DNA from: Streptomyces sp. V1I1
GTDB lineage: Bacteria; Actinomycetota; Actinomycetes; Streptomycetales; Streptomycetaceae
DNA length: 64,000 nt
Assembly: GCF_030817355.1 (NCBI RefSeq)
Contig: NZ_JAUSZH010000001.1
Location: forward strand, 8,159,001-8,223,000
Direction: 5' to 3'
Below are positions 16,310-24,846 of this stretch, piece by piece. Made by a program: the position numbers and the translations under genes. Below the pieces are notes generated by a model that was not told the origin of the DNA, ran no database searches, and saw only the letters and a program-made list of their open reading frames with translations. Positions within the stretch are counted from its first letter, which is position 1; each line of letters opens with the position of its first letter.

Positions 16310-18303
16310 TTGAGACGCACACGCACCCTCTCGGCCCTGCGGCACGTGACCGCAGCCGCCGTCCTCGCTCACTCGCGGGAGTGGGAACGGCGTCAGCCAC
16401 CGGCTTCACGCCGAGTCCCAACCCTTCCGCTCCTCCGGCATCGCGTCCAGCAGCCGGGCAGGAAGACGCGGCAGCCGCAGGATCGCGCCCCGTATCGGGC
16501 AAGAACCCCTCAGCCGGGCCGCAGTTCAAGAAGAGCGGCAGCACCTGGCGCGTCATCACACCCGAGACCGTGTTACGCAACACAGTCACCGACGCAGACG
16601 GCGACAAGAGCACCCTGACCTTCGAGGTGTGGACGACTGACGCCAACGGCGAGCCCAAGACCCAGGTCAAGCTGACAGACGCCAACCCGTACGGCGTTCT
16701 GGTATCGAGCTATGTGGCGTCGGGCAAGCCCGCGTCCGTCCCCGTCCCGTACGGGAAGCTGAAGCCAGGGGTGACCTACACGTTCCACACCAACGCCTTT
16801 GACGGCAGCCTGTACGAGACAACCTGGTCCCCCTGGGCCAACTTCCGCATCGAGCCCTACGTGAAGTTCCCTGCGCCGCAGGCATCCTCGACGATCGACC
16901 CGGTCGCGCAGAAGATCACCGAGTTCACGCGCACCGACCCGGGCCTGGCGCTGCCGACCCTGCGCAAGGACGGCACGACCCTCAAGGCCCCCACCCAGAA
17001 GCGCACGTGCGGCAAGCCGGACGCACAGGGGCACAAGCTGTGTATCGAGCTGAACCCGCCGTCCAAGAAGGCCAAGAACGCCCTCCGGGCACCCAGCCCG
17101 GGCGTCGAGCTGGTCGACTGGTGCTACGGCAAGCCGTCCGGCAAGGACTACATGTCCCGCACCGAAGCCTGCCTGAAGACCATCGGCAGCGGCACACTGA
17201 TCTTCACCGACACCGATCCTGAGAAGCCCGCACTGGGCACCGCCACCTTCAACATCGAGCAGCGCATCAAGACCTACCCGAGCAAGGGAGGAAGCGGCTC
17301 TGACTTCGCCGAGTTCGACCAGCAGATCATGCTGGTGCCGACGCACATCGACCCCGAACTCAAAGGCGTCCACATGAAGTGGAACGTCGGGTCGACGTGC
17401 AAGTCCTGTGTGACGTCGAACATCAGGTGGGCGGACGACCAGAACAACCCCGCGGGTGTTGATGCATACTGGCCCATCGAGATGGACGGCCGGTACGGCG
17501 GCCGATGGGGCACCATCCAGACCACCTGGTCCGGCAGGGGCAAGGAGACCATCGACCTCGGATGGTCCATCACCGCCACCGTGAACGCCGGCGGAAACCC
17601 CGCATCAGCGAACTTCGGCACCAGCGGTGATGTGCGCGTCCGCGAACTCGCACCCCGCTGCGACGACATCCTCAAGAGCAGCGCGCCCGGTTGCGTGCTG
17701 CCGTTCTTCAAGCCGACCTACACCGTTGACACCAACCTCTATCCCGCTGCCGGTGCGTACTACTGGCTGATGCAGGAGAAGATGCCCGACCACGCCGGCT
17801 CGGTGAGGTGGGACTCTCTGCTGCACTACCTCGGCCCGGACACCAAGGTCACCAACCCCAGCACTGGCAAGCCGTGGACCTCGGACAACAGCCGTAACAA
17901 GGTGTGCGGCAACTGGACCGCGCATCCTTCCGACGCTTCCGTGGGCTCGGTGGACTGCGACGAGTACGCCATGGCCTCCACCCACGAGAGCGGAGGCTTC
18001 CCCGGCGGCGTCAACCAGGTCACCAACGGGGACCAGTGTGCGCAGCTCTTCACCGACAAGATGGGCGACGGCTCGGCCAACTTCGGTCTCCTCGCCGACA
18101 CACGAAAGGCTGTGGACGGGCCCGCCGGCACGGAGCGGTGCGGCCGTGCGGCTATTGCGAGCACGCAGAACCAGCAAGCCTTCAAGAGCTTCCCGGCTCC
18201 TTCGTGGCGCATGCTGGACGATGACGGATTCTTCGTCTCCAACCCCGGGTTCGAGCACTGCGCGAACGCCAACACTACCTGCGCCTGGCGCAAGGTCGGC
18301 TGA
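16310..18303 (+). CDS. Secreted protein with C-terminal NucA/NucB-like nuclease domain, signal peptide frameshifted
   Basis: The body (about 640 residues) is uninterrupted. The last ~130 residues carry VDCDEYAMASTHESGG, the CDEYxxAST-E-GG signature of NucA/NucB deoxyribonucleases, with paired Cys (CGNWTAHP, CAQLF, RCGRAA) fitting an extracellular enzyme. The middle contains a beta-rich region (KLKPGVTYTFHTNAFDGSLY) of the DNRLRE/fibronectin-like kind. The start is fixed by aaggagga before TTG 16310, giving RRTRTLSALRHVTAAAVLA, the first half of a signal peptide. The second half (LAGVGTASATG) is in the body frame: two extra bases between about 16365 and 16380 break it. Without correction, export would fail or start at GTG 16381. 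It faces an SMI1/KNR4 gene across one terminator. Confidence 0.75.
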
Positions 18304-18325
18304 GGCTTCCTGACGATGCGCTGAT

Positions 18326-18351
18326 GGGGGACCGGCCGCGGCCGGTCCCCC
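18326..18351. terminator. Bidirectional terminator hairpin
   Basis: A perfect 13-bp inverted repeat, GGGGGACCGGCCG then CGGCCGGTCCCCC, with no spare loop bases. It sits between the convergent nuclease gene (stop 18303) and SMI1/KNR4 gene (stop 18364), so it can serve both. Confidence 0.8.
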
Positions 18352-18363
18352 GTTTCGCGTGTT

Positions 18364-19014
18364 TCATCCTTCGAAGGGGACCCACTGGTCTTCCTGGTCG
18401 GGGTTGATCATGCTGCCCCATACGAGGGCTCCGTTGATCAGTCCCGGCTTGTCGCGTGTGGCCAGGGAGGGCGTTTCGAGGCTGTCGGCGATTTCTTCCA
18501 GGTAGGTGGTCAGTGTGTCGCGTTCGTCTTCGTCGCCCCGGTCTTCGTTGTACCGGCTCCAGTGGCCCAGGTAGCCGGTCTCGGTGTCGAGGTAGAGGCC
18601 GGAGGTGCGGTCGGTGACGCCGAAGGAGCACACCGGTATCCAAGACGTCTTCCATATCGTGATCCGGTCGTCGCCTGGTGTCTGGCGGTTGGCGTTGAGG
18701 GTTTCTTCGTGCCGTTGGGCATTCATCTGCTGGCGGTGGAAGGCGGTGACGGCGTCCAGGGTCATCAGGGCCTGGTTTCCCAGCAGGAATCCGGCTCCGT
18801 TGATGCCGTTGTCGCCTGCGGTTAGGCGCCACAGCGTCTTCAGTTCGTGGGGGATGCGGGCGTCGGTGGCGTCCTGGACGGCCGCGATCTCGTTCTCGGT
18901 TGCGCCGGGCCTGAGTGCGGCGTGGGTGGCGGGGGCGTGGTCACGTAGCCAGGTCTCGATGCGCTGCCAGGTGTCGGCGATCTGCCGGGCCTGTGTTTCG
19001 TCGGTGCCGGTCAT
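18364..19014 (-). CDS. SMI1/KNR4-family protein
   Basis: A 216-residue cytoplasmic protein. The motif order IETWLRDHAPATHAALRPGA, TENEIAAVQDATDARIPHEL, LWRLTAGDNG, then an acidic strand region ending LVWGSMINPDQEDQWVPFEG is that of the SMI1/KNR4 (SUKH) superfamily. In bacteria many of these are immunity proteins to secreted nuclease toxins. The converging neighbour encodes a NucA/NucB-type nuclease, which makes a toxin-immunity relation plausible, although such pairs are normally on the same strand. ATG 19014 is used because MTGTDETQARQIADTW matches family starts. Confidence 0.75.
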   Translation of the reverse strand: MTGTDETQARQIADTWQRIETWLRDHAPATHAALRPGATENEIAAVQDATDARIPHELKTLWRLTAGDNGINGAGFLLGNQALMTLDAVTAFHRQQMNAQRHEETLNANRQTPGDDRITIWKTSWIPVCSFGVTDRTSGLYLDTETGYLGHWSRYNEDRGDEDERDTLTTYLEEIADSLETPSLATRDKPGLINGALVWGSMINPDQEDQWVPFEG

Positions 19015-19044
19015 GGGTTGATTCTCCTGTCCGGGGCCGCTGTC

Positions 19045-19290
19045 GGGCCGGGGGTCGTCTTCCACATCATCGCCGCCCAGGCCGAGTTCATCCGCGAGCT
19101 GATCGTCATCGGCACCAACGAGGGCCTGGCCGCAGCCCGCGCCCCGGCAGGATCGACGGGCGCCGCACCGCCGCAACCGAAGAGATCATCCGCGCATGCC
19201 CGCGACCTCCGGCCCGACCCGGCTGCTCACCTCGATCGCGAGGCTGCTGGGCGTCTCGCCAGGCATCTTCTACGGTCAATCTATCTTCAG
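19045..19290 (+). pseudogene. Serine recombinase (resolvase/invertase) C-terminal remnant
   Basis: Three successive frames give parts of a Pin-like recombinase: VFHIIAAQAEFIRELIVIGT with NEGLAAARA (end of the catalytic domain and the long helix), then TEEIIRA, then LLTSIARLLGVSPGIFY (the helix-turn-helix). The N-terminal catalytic Ser region is absent and two frameshifts are needed, so it is dead. It may be the relic of the integrase of an older mobile element. Confidence 0.65.
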
Positions 19291-19470
19291 CGGGACTTCC
19301 TCTACCTCAACTACGCACACCCGGCTACGGACCACGCCGGTCCTCCGGTGTCGCAGCTGGGATTCGAGCGTGCTCAGGCTTCCGCAGGTACCTGGGTCAA
19401 TTCGAGGCCGCGGTAGCGGGATCTGCGCAAGCAGAAAGCTCGGACGCCCTGGGAGTTGGTGCCCTTGCCT

Positions 19471-21949
19471 TCACGCCCAGCGCATCCCCAGGGCCGACAG
19501 GTCTGCCACCCGCTCGGGCAACAGCTTGGCGGCCTTGACGCGTTGCTGGCTGATCCAGGCGCCCAGTCGCACGGTCTCTCCGCCGAAGTGCTCGGTGTGG
19601 CTGCGCGGGACCTCCAGGTGCCCTTCGCGCTCGTGGTACTGGCGGGCGGCGGCCAGGTTCTGGGCCCACATCTGAGCCCGGGTGCGCTTGGCCGGCGTGG
19701 CCGTGATGCCGAGCATGCTGGTGAGCATCCACTGCTGGGTCGAGGTCAGCTTGGCGTAGGCTGCGCGCTGGGCGGCGGCCCACTTGCCGAGGTCTTCTCC
19801 GTCCGCGATGGCCACACCTGCCTTGTCGGGCAGCGTGCCGCCGGCCTTGGTGTGGAGCCAGGCGAGGCGGAAGGCGCGCTGCCAGTCGATGCTCCACGTC
19901 GGGCACCAGCCGGGGTCGATGTCCTCCAGCGCCTGCCTGCGCTCGTCGGACAGGGGAGCAGTGCCGCCCTGCGGCTCGGGCAGGCCTTCGGCGCGGCAGC
20001 GTTCGAGCTCGGCCGCCCGTCGTGCAGCTGCCCGCTGGTTCTTCAGCCAGCGGCCCACCGGGTACTCGCCGTGGACGGCGTCCACCGGTGCGGCCAGGCC
20101 GACTTGATGCTCGGCGGCCCAGGCGGCGGCCGCGGCCAGGCCCTCTTCGAAGCCGGCGTCGAAGTGCAACCAGACCATGCCGAGGGCCTGGAGCTGGGCG
20201 GTGCGCTCGGTGTCCAGGCGGCCGGCGTTGTAGTGCCGGCGGCAGTCGGTGACCCACACACCCAGTGGGAAGTCGGCGGGGGACCAGTCGGTCGGGGTGC
20301 GGTAGCTGTACGGCACGCGCAGGTCCTGGTGCTCCTTGGTGTAGCGCTGGTCGGCCTGGATGCCGCGCCGCCAGTGCACCCGCTCGGGGTGGACGACCCG
20401 CAGCTCGATGAACGCGGCCAGCTGGCGCGCGTCGCGCGGGGCGGAGAACCGCAGCAGGTCCTTCGCAGGCCGGCTGACCGTCCGCGCTTCCTCACCGTCG
20501 GCTTCCTGGTCCAGGTCCTCGTCCCAGCCGTGGGATTCGTCGCGGGGCTCGGGAGCGCGGGTGCGCGAGGTGCTGGGCTCGGTCAGCTTCTCGATGCGGG
20601 CGTCGTGTGCGCGCAGCGCGGACAGCAGCTTGGCCAGCCCGTTGTACGCGGGGGAGGTGAGCATGGCGTCCGGTGCCTCGCCGGGGGCGAGGAAGGCTGG
20701 CACCACCAGGGTGGCGATCTTGCCTTCGCCCGGGTGCATGCGCAGCGCCCGGCCGACGGCCTGGACCAGGTCGGGCATCGAGCCGCGGACATCAGCGAAG
20801 ACGACGGCGTCGCATTCGCGGGTGTCGACTCCCTCGCCGAGCACCTTCACCGAGGCGACCAGCGACAGCGCGGCCTCCGTGCCGATGTCGGTCGCGCAGG
20901 CGGCGAACTGGCCGAGCACGCGCCGCCGGTGGGCCGGCTTGTGCTCACCGTGCAGCCACTCGGCCCACACCTCGCTCTCTGCGGGGTACAGGGCGGCGTC
21001 CTCAGCGTGCAGCTCGCCCGCCTTCCCGGGCAGGCCCAGGGCAAAGGCCTCGGCCTCGGCAACCCGCTGGTGGAAGGAGAGCACCCGCTTGAGCTCTTCC
21101 TTCGCCGACACCTTCAGCGTCGCGGCCTGCAGCGCACCCAGCCGCTTGCCGCGGACCTCTTCGCTGCCGTCGCCAGCGGTGCGCAGCGCCGTGTTCAGCG
21201 CCGGGTCCTGCACGTCGACCCACCAGCACCTGGTACGGGGCGACGATGCCCCGCTCGATCGCCTCCTCCAGCGGGAGGTGATAGGCGACGCTGCCGAAGA
21301 GTCCGTCCGGATCGTCCAGCATCGAGGCGACCAGCTCGCCCGGCCCGCGGCGGCCCCCGGGCTCGTCCTCGTCGGCCTCTCCGGCCTGCCACACACGCGG
21401 AGTTGCAGTCATGTAGAGACGGCGTTCGGCGGGGATACGGGTGTTGTCGTGGACGACGGCCCAGGGCTTACCGATCCGGCCGGAAACTCGGTGCGCCTCG
21501 TCCACGATGATCAAGTTCCATGGCTGCATGCCCGCGGTATGGGCGGCCTCCAGGAACCCCAGGCCGAGCGAGGCGTACGTCGCGAAAACGGTGATGCGGC
21601 CCGGGCCGCGGGTGAGCTGCACCAGCTCGTCGGCATCGGTGGTGTTGGGGAAGCCGACCTCGTCCGACCTGAGGGAGGAGACACCGAAGAAGGGGCCGGG
21701 GCGGCCGCCGTCGCGCCAGGCCCGGGCGGTCTGCTCCAGAAGATCGAGCGAGGGAACCAGGACCAGGACCCGGTCGGCGGTGAGCTCTTCGGACGTGTGC
21801 ACGGCCACCAGAGTCTTGCCGCTGCCGGTTGCCATGATGACCTGGGTGCGCAGGCCCGCCGGCGGCAGCGGCGCGCCTGCCGGCAGTTCGAGCTCGCGCA
21901 CCGTGGCGACGACCGCCTCGGCCTGGTGCTCCCGCAAGGGCTTCAGCAT
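19471..21949 (-). CDS. DEAD/DEAH-box helicase with four HA repeats, one frameshift
   Basis: An ~825-residue superfamily 2 helicase when one frameshift is bridged. N-terminal core: Walker A MATGSGKTLVAV, motif II LIIVDEAHRVSG, motif III MTATPRVW. C-terminal core: VKVLGEGVDTRECDAV and QAVGRALRMHPG. From residue ~520 onward are four helicase-associated (HA) Trp-containing repeats, e.g. HYNAGRLDTERTAQLQALG and LGAWISQQRVKAAKLLPERV. The frames change near 21225, where the minus strand reads GTGGGTCGAC; removing one G joins them. HA-repeat helicases are frequent near Streptomyces chromosome and linear-plasmid ends; their role is unsettled. A 400-bp piece is duplicated at 14.9-15.3 kb. Confidence 0.82.
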
Positions 21950-22066
21950 CTGTGTCTCTCACTCTCTGAGCGTTGGATGAGGCTTCCAGGTGGGGGCGGC
22001 CGCCGTCCAGCTCACCCCAAGGCTTCGGGTGCAGCGGCGCGTACGGGGCGGGGAGCGACGGCCAGG

Positions 22067-22171
22067 TCAGCGGCGGTCGCCGCCCACCGTGCGGATATCG
22101 GTGAATCCCTCGTCGGCGAGCAGCGGCACAGCGGCCGCGGTCTGCCTGGGCTGCCAGCGAAGGGACTGCAT
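22067..22171 (-). CDS. Possible small ORF, 34 residues
   Basis: The frame MQSLRWQPRQTAAAVPLLAD continues to a stop at 22067. A gtgaggag sequence lies right against the ATG, too close for an ideal ribosome site. It sits between the helicase start and the terminator of the next gene. No family is recognised; it may be a leftover. Confidence 0.25.
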   Translation of the reverse strand: MQSLRWQPRQTAAAVPLLADEGFTDIRTVGGDRR

Positions 22172-22188
22172 CTCCTCACTGGTTCCGG

Positions 22189-22216
22189 GGTGGGCGGCCC
22201 GCGGGGGCCGCCCACC
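22189..22216 (-). terminator. Terminator hairpin after the 22224-22730 gene
   Basis: GGTGGGCGGCCC (22189-22200) and GGGCCGCCCACC (22205-22216) form a perfect 12-bp stem with a GCGG loop, placed eight bases beyond the stop of the minus-strand gene. Confidence 0.8.
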
Positions 22217-22223
22217 AGAGAGA

Positions 22224-22730
22224 TCAGGTGGCGGACTCGGCGACGACCCAGCACTTGGTGGCGGCACCGGAGAAGCGGATCTCGCGCTCGTCGGCCGTGT
22301 AGCCGTAGCGGAGGCCGGAGCGCATCTCCAGCCGAACGACCTTGACGGGCTCGCCGGTCGGCGTCCGTCGGTCCCCCGCGGGCCAGATACGGCCGTCGGG
22401 CTGCTCCACGTAGACCTCGAAGGGAGCCGTGACGCCCTTGAGTGTCTGCCACTTGGGCCCGGCGGCCGGCTCGGTCTCCGCGGCCGGATCGGCCGGGGCT
22501 TCGTACAGCTCGCCGATCGCGTCTGTGGCCTCGGTCAGGGTGTCGAAGAAGCCGACGATGTTCTTGCGGGTGCCGGCCTTCGGCGACCAGGCGGCGAAGC
22601 GGCCGCGGGTGGGGATGGCGCCCTGTTCGTCGAAGACGACGCCGAGGACGTCGGTGCCGTCGGCGGCGGGAAGGACCACGTGCTTGTTCGGGTCCAGCTC
22701 GTCAAGCTCGGTCCGGGTGCTGATGGCCAC
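22224..22730 (-). CDS. Uncharacterised soluble protein
   Basis: A 168-residue protein beginning MAISTRTELDELDPNKHVVL. No signal peptide, membrane segment or known motif is visible. The composition is balanced and the reading frame is well supported by codon bias and a following terminator. It has an acidic Ala/Glu/Pro linker (about residues 78-92) between two compact halves; the C-terminal half (VKVVRLEMRSGLRYGYTADE) looks beta-rich. It is divergent from the gene at 22942 across an AT-rich operator-like region. Function unknown. Confidence 0.65.
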   Translation of the reverse strand: MAISTRTELDELDPNKHVVLPAADGTDVLGVVFDEQGAIPTRGRFAAWSPKAGTRKNIVGFFDTLTEATDAIGELYEAPADPAAETEPAAGPKWQTLKGVTAPFEVYVEQPDGRIWPAGDRRTPTGEPVKVVRLEMRSGLRYGYTADEREIRFSGAATKCWVVAESAT

Positions 22731-22781
22731 GGGCCCTCCTTTGCGAGGTTCTATGCGGGACCGTTCCGCATGTCTCCATTA

Positions 22782-22800
22782 TGCATAATTTAAGTATGCA
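22782..22800. promoter_or_regulatory. AT-rich operator-like inverted repeat
   Basis: TGCATA (22782-22787) and TATGCA (22795-22800) are inverted copies around a 7-base spacer within a strikingly AT-rich patch (ATTATGCATAATTTAAGTAT) between the divergent genes at 22730 and 22942. It is likely a promoter with a dimeric regulator site. Confidence 0.5.
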
Positions 22801-22941
22801 CAGTAAGGGAATACATTCGAGTGTTAGGGGTTCGCGCTGCGCGACGCCAACTAGGCGCGCTACTCAGGCTGTTCACGCAGCGGGATACTCCTTTCGCCGA
22901 ACGTGATCAGACGCTGGTCGCCGAGCCGAGGGGAGAGGCCG

Positions 22942-23455
22942 ATGTTCGACACCTGGCGCGAGCAGTTCCGGGCGGACCGGGAACTGAAGCGCAAGATCAA
23001 GGCTGAGCAGTGGGAGCAGGAGAAGCAGTGGCGGGAGGAAGACCGGGCAGCCGAGGTCAAGGCCCGGGAAGCCAACTCAGTCGCCACGGACGAGCACAAC
23101 GAGGTCATGCGCACCGCCGCTGGCATCTCCTACCTCACCTTGGAGTGCCACGAAGACGCTTGGACGTTCATCGCAGTAGCCGCGTTCGGCTTCTGGCAGG
23201 CGGACTGGGTCACCAGCGAGACGATGCCGGCGAACTCCAGTACACCCGGCCCCTGGCCGTACGTGTACGAGAAGATCAGGCCGAACCCCAACCTCCCCGT
23301 TGGCAGGATCACGAAGACGCAGGACGGCATGCAGGAGATCATGCTCTCCGGCCATAACCTCGTACGCATCCTGGATGCCCTGCGGGAGGGCACCGAGTCG
23401 GACACCCATTCGTACGCTGCCCGGTGCCGCACGCTGTATGGGAAGTTCGCTGACC
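22942..23455 (+). pseudogene. Uncharacterised protein, C-terminus lost at a junction
   Basis: From ATG 22942 (gggagagg upstream) the frame encodes a charged helical N-terminus (FRADRELKRKIKAEQWEQEK), then a globular region with DAWTFIAVAAFGFWQADWV. After about 23455 the same frame reads low-quality Arg/His-rich sequence because a different gene's coding frame takes over. The true C-terminus is therefore missing. The family is not recognised. Confidence 0.55.
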
Positions 23456-23690
23456 AGCACCCCGCTGGGCGGCGACGTACACCTCATAGACACCCGGATG
23501 TACGGCTACGAGGGCATCACCGGCGCCTACCTGATCCTGAGCGGACGCCCCTGTCTGGTGGAAACCGGTCCGGCGCTGTCGGCGCCACTCATCTCCACTG
23601 CTCTACGCGACCTCGGGATCGGCCCGCAGGATTTGGCCACCATCGCCGTAACTCAGTCCGCGCGGGCGACGGAGACCTGCGAGGCCCACG
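23451..23690 (+). pseudogene. MBL-fold hydrolase N-terminal fragment
   Basis: The frame TPLGGDVHLIDTRMYGYEG, then TGAYLILSGRPCLVETGPAL and LRDLGIGPQDLATIAVTQ is the first ~75 residues of a metallo-beta-lactamase-fold protein. It stops being homologous exactly where the metal-binding HxHxDH motif should follow (after TIAVT). Both the start region and the catalytic part are missing. Confidence 0.7.
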
Positions 23691-23696
23691 CCCGGA

Positions 23697-24179
23697 TTGG
23701 CCAGCGCGGAGCGGGTCTACGGGGACGCAGCCGGCATGGCCGGGCGGGGGGCAGAGCCCGCCGCGCGCCCGGGCGGAGCTGTACTGTTCATGAGCTCGAT
23801 CGCAGGAGTGGTCGGCTTCGCCGGCGCGAGCGCGTACAGCACGACGAAGGGCGCCGTGGAGAACGCGGTGCGCGCCCTGGCCCTGGATGCCGCCCCGCAC
23901 GGTATCCGGGTCAACGCCATCGCTCCGGGGAACATCCGCACGGCGATGAACGAGGACGTGCTCGCCGATCCCGGCTACGAGCGGGAGATGATCGACCGCA
24001 CGCCACTGGGCCGCATCGGCGTGGTGGAAGACATCACCCCGGCCGCAGTGTTCCTGGTCTCCGACGCCGCCAGCTACATCACTGGTACGAGTCTGCTGAT
24101 CGATGGAGGCTGGACGGCCTCGTACGCCCTCATGGGGGCTGGAACTCGCTCTCCGGCGGGGGTGGGCACCACCGCTTGA
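23697..24179 (+). pseudogene. Short-chain dehydrogenase (SDR) C-terminal fragment
   Basis: About 140 residues of an SDR: catalytic Ser in MSSIAGVVGFAG, YxxxK in SAYSTTKGAVENAV, then GIRVNAIAPGNIRTAMNEDV and the closing SYITGTSLLIDGGWTASYAL. The N-terminal Rossmann part with the TGxxxGIG cofactor loop is missing; the upstream bases belong to the MBL fragment. Without the NAD(P) site it cannot work. Confidence 0.8.
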
Positions 24180-24210
24180 CACCTTCAGATGAAAGTGGTT
24201 AATTACTTCC

Positions 24211-24756
24211 ATGAGTACGAGAACACGGCAGCGCTCAACCGCCGAGGAACGCCGGGACACGGTGATGCGTACCGCGATCAGAGCTTTCGCGGAACGCGGG
24301 TACTACGGAACCTCGACGATGGACGTGGCCAAGGCCGCGGGCATCTCACAGGGTTACCTGTACCGCTTGTTCCCGGACAAGGAAGCGCTGTTCGCGGCCC
24401 TGATCGGTTACTGCTCGATGCGCCTGCGGGAGGCCGCCGCCACCACAGTCGCATCGGTCGAGAGCACCGATCCCGAGGTGATCCTCAAGGCTCTCGCGGC
24501 TGCGTACAACGACGTCATCGCGGACCGGGACGTTCTCATGATCCTCATGCACGGCAACTGCAGCGCGAGCGAGCCGGCCATCGGTGAAGCCGTTCGCACC
24601 TGCTACGCCAAGCAGATCGAATACGTCAGAGCGGCATCCGGCGCCTCTGACGAACAACTGCGACGCCACTTCGCGGATGCGCTGCTCAGCAACGTCGTCT
24701 TCGCCGTCGGCGCCGACACCGTCGACGCTCCCTGGGCGCGCACCCTGCGCTCCTAG
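24211..24756 (+). CDS. TetR-family regulator of the adjacent exporter
   Basis: A 181-residue repressor: helix-turn-helix in residues ~15-60 (AIRAFAERGYYGTSTMDVAK, then ISQGYLYRLFPDKEALF), followed by the helical ligand domain. It lies 90 bases upstream of an MFS exporter in the same direction. A palindrome before the exporter (24807-24826) and a related sequence just before this gene (24194-24209) suggest that it represses both itself and the exporter. ATG 24211 fits family starts. Confidence 0.9.
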   Translation: MSTRTRQRSTAEERRDTVMRTAIRAFAERGYYGTSTMDVAKAAGISQGYLYRLFPDKEALFAALIGYCSMRLREAAATTVASVESTDPEVILKALAAAYNDVIADRDVLMILMHGNCSASEPAIGEAVRTCYAKQIEYVRAASGASDEQLRRHFADALLSNVVFAVGADTVDAPWARTLRS

Positions 24757-24771
24757 CGAAGTCGTTCCCCC

Positions 24772-24789
24772 GGGCCGCTCTGGCGGCCC
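24772..24789 (+). terminator. Hairpin after the TetR gene
   Basis: GGGCCGC, loop TCTG, GCGGCCC, then CTTCTTTC. It lies between the TetR stop and the operator, so the exporter probably has its own promoter. Confidence 0.65.
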
Positions 24790-24806
24790 CTTCTTTCAAC
24801 CTCATA

Positions 24807-24826
24807 GTAAGCGGTCAACCGCTTAC
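24807..24826. promoter_or_regulatory. Perfect 20-bp palindrome, probable TetR operator
   Basis: GTAAGCGGTCAACCGCTTAC is a perfect palindrome 20 bases upstream of the exporter start. A diverged version, AAGTGGTTAATTACTT, lies at 24194-24209 directly before the TetR gene. The pair fits a dimeric TetR site controlling both genes. Confidence 0.75.
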
Positions 24827-24846
24827 ATTCAGAAAGTGTCGCTCCC

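Noticed and set aside
19456..21510. 684-codon plus-strand frame across the helicase gene
   Set aside because: Longer than many genes, but entirely opposite the helicase and HA repeats, whose motifs fix the true strand.
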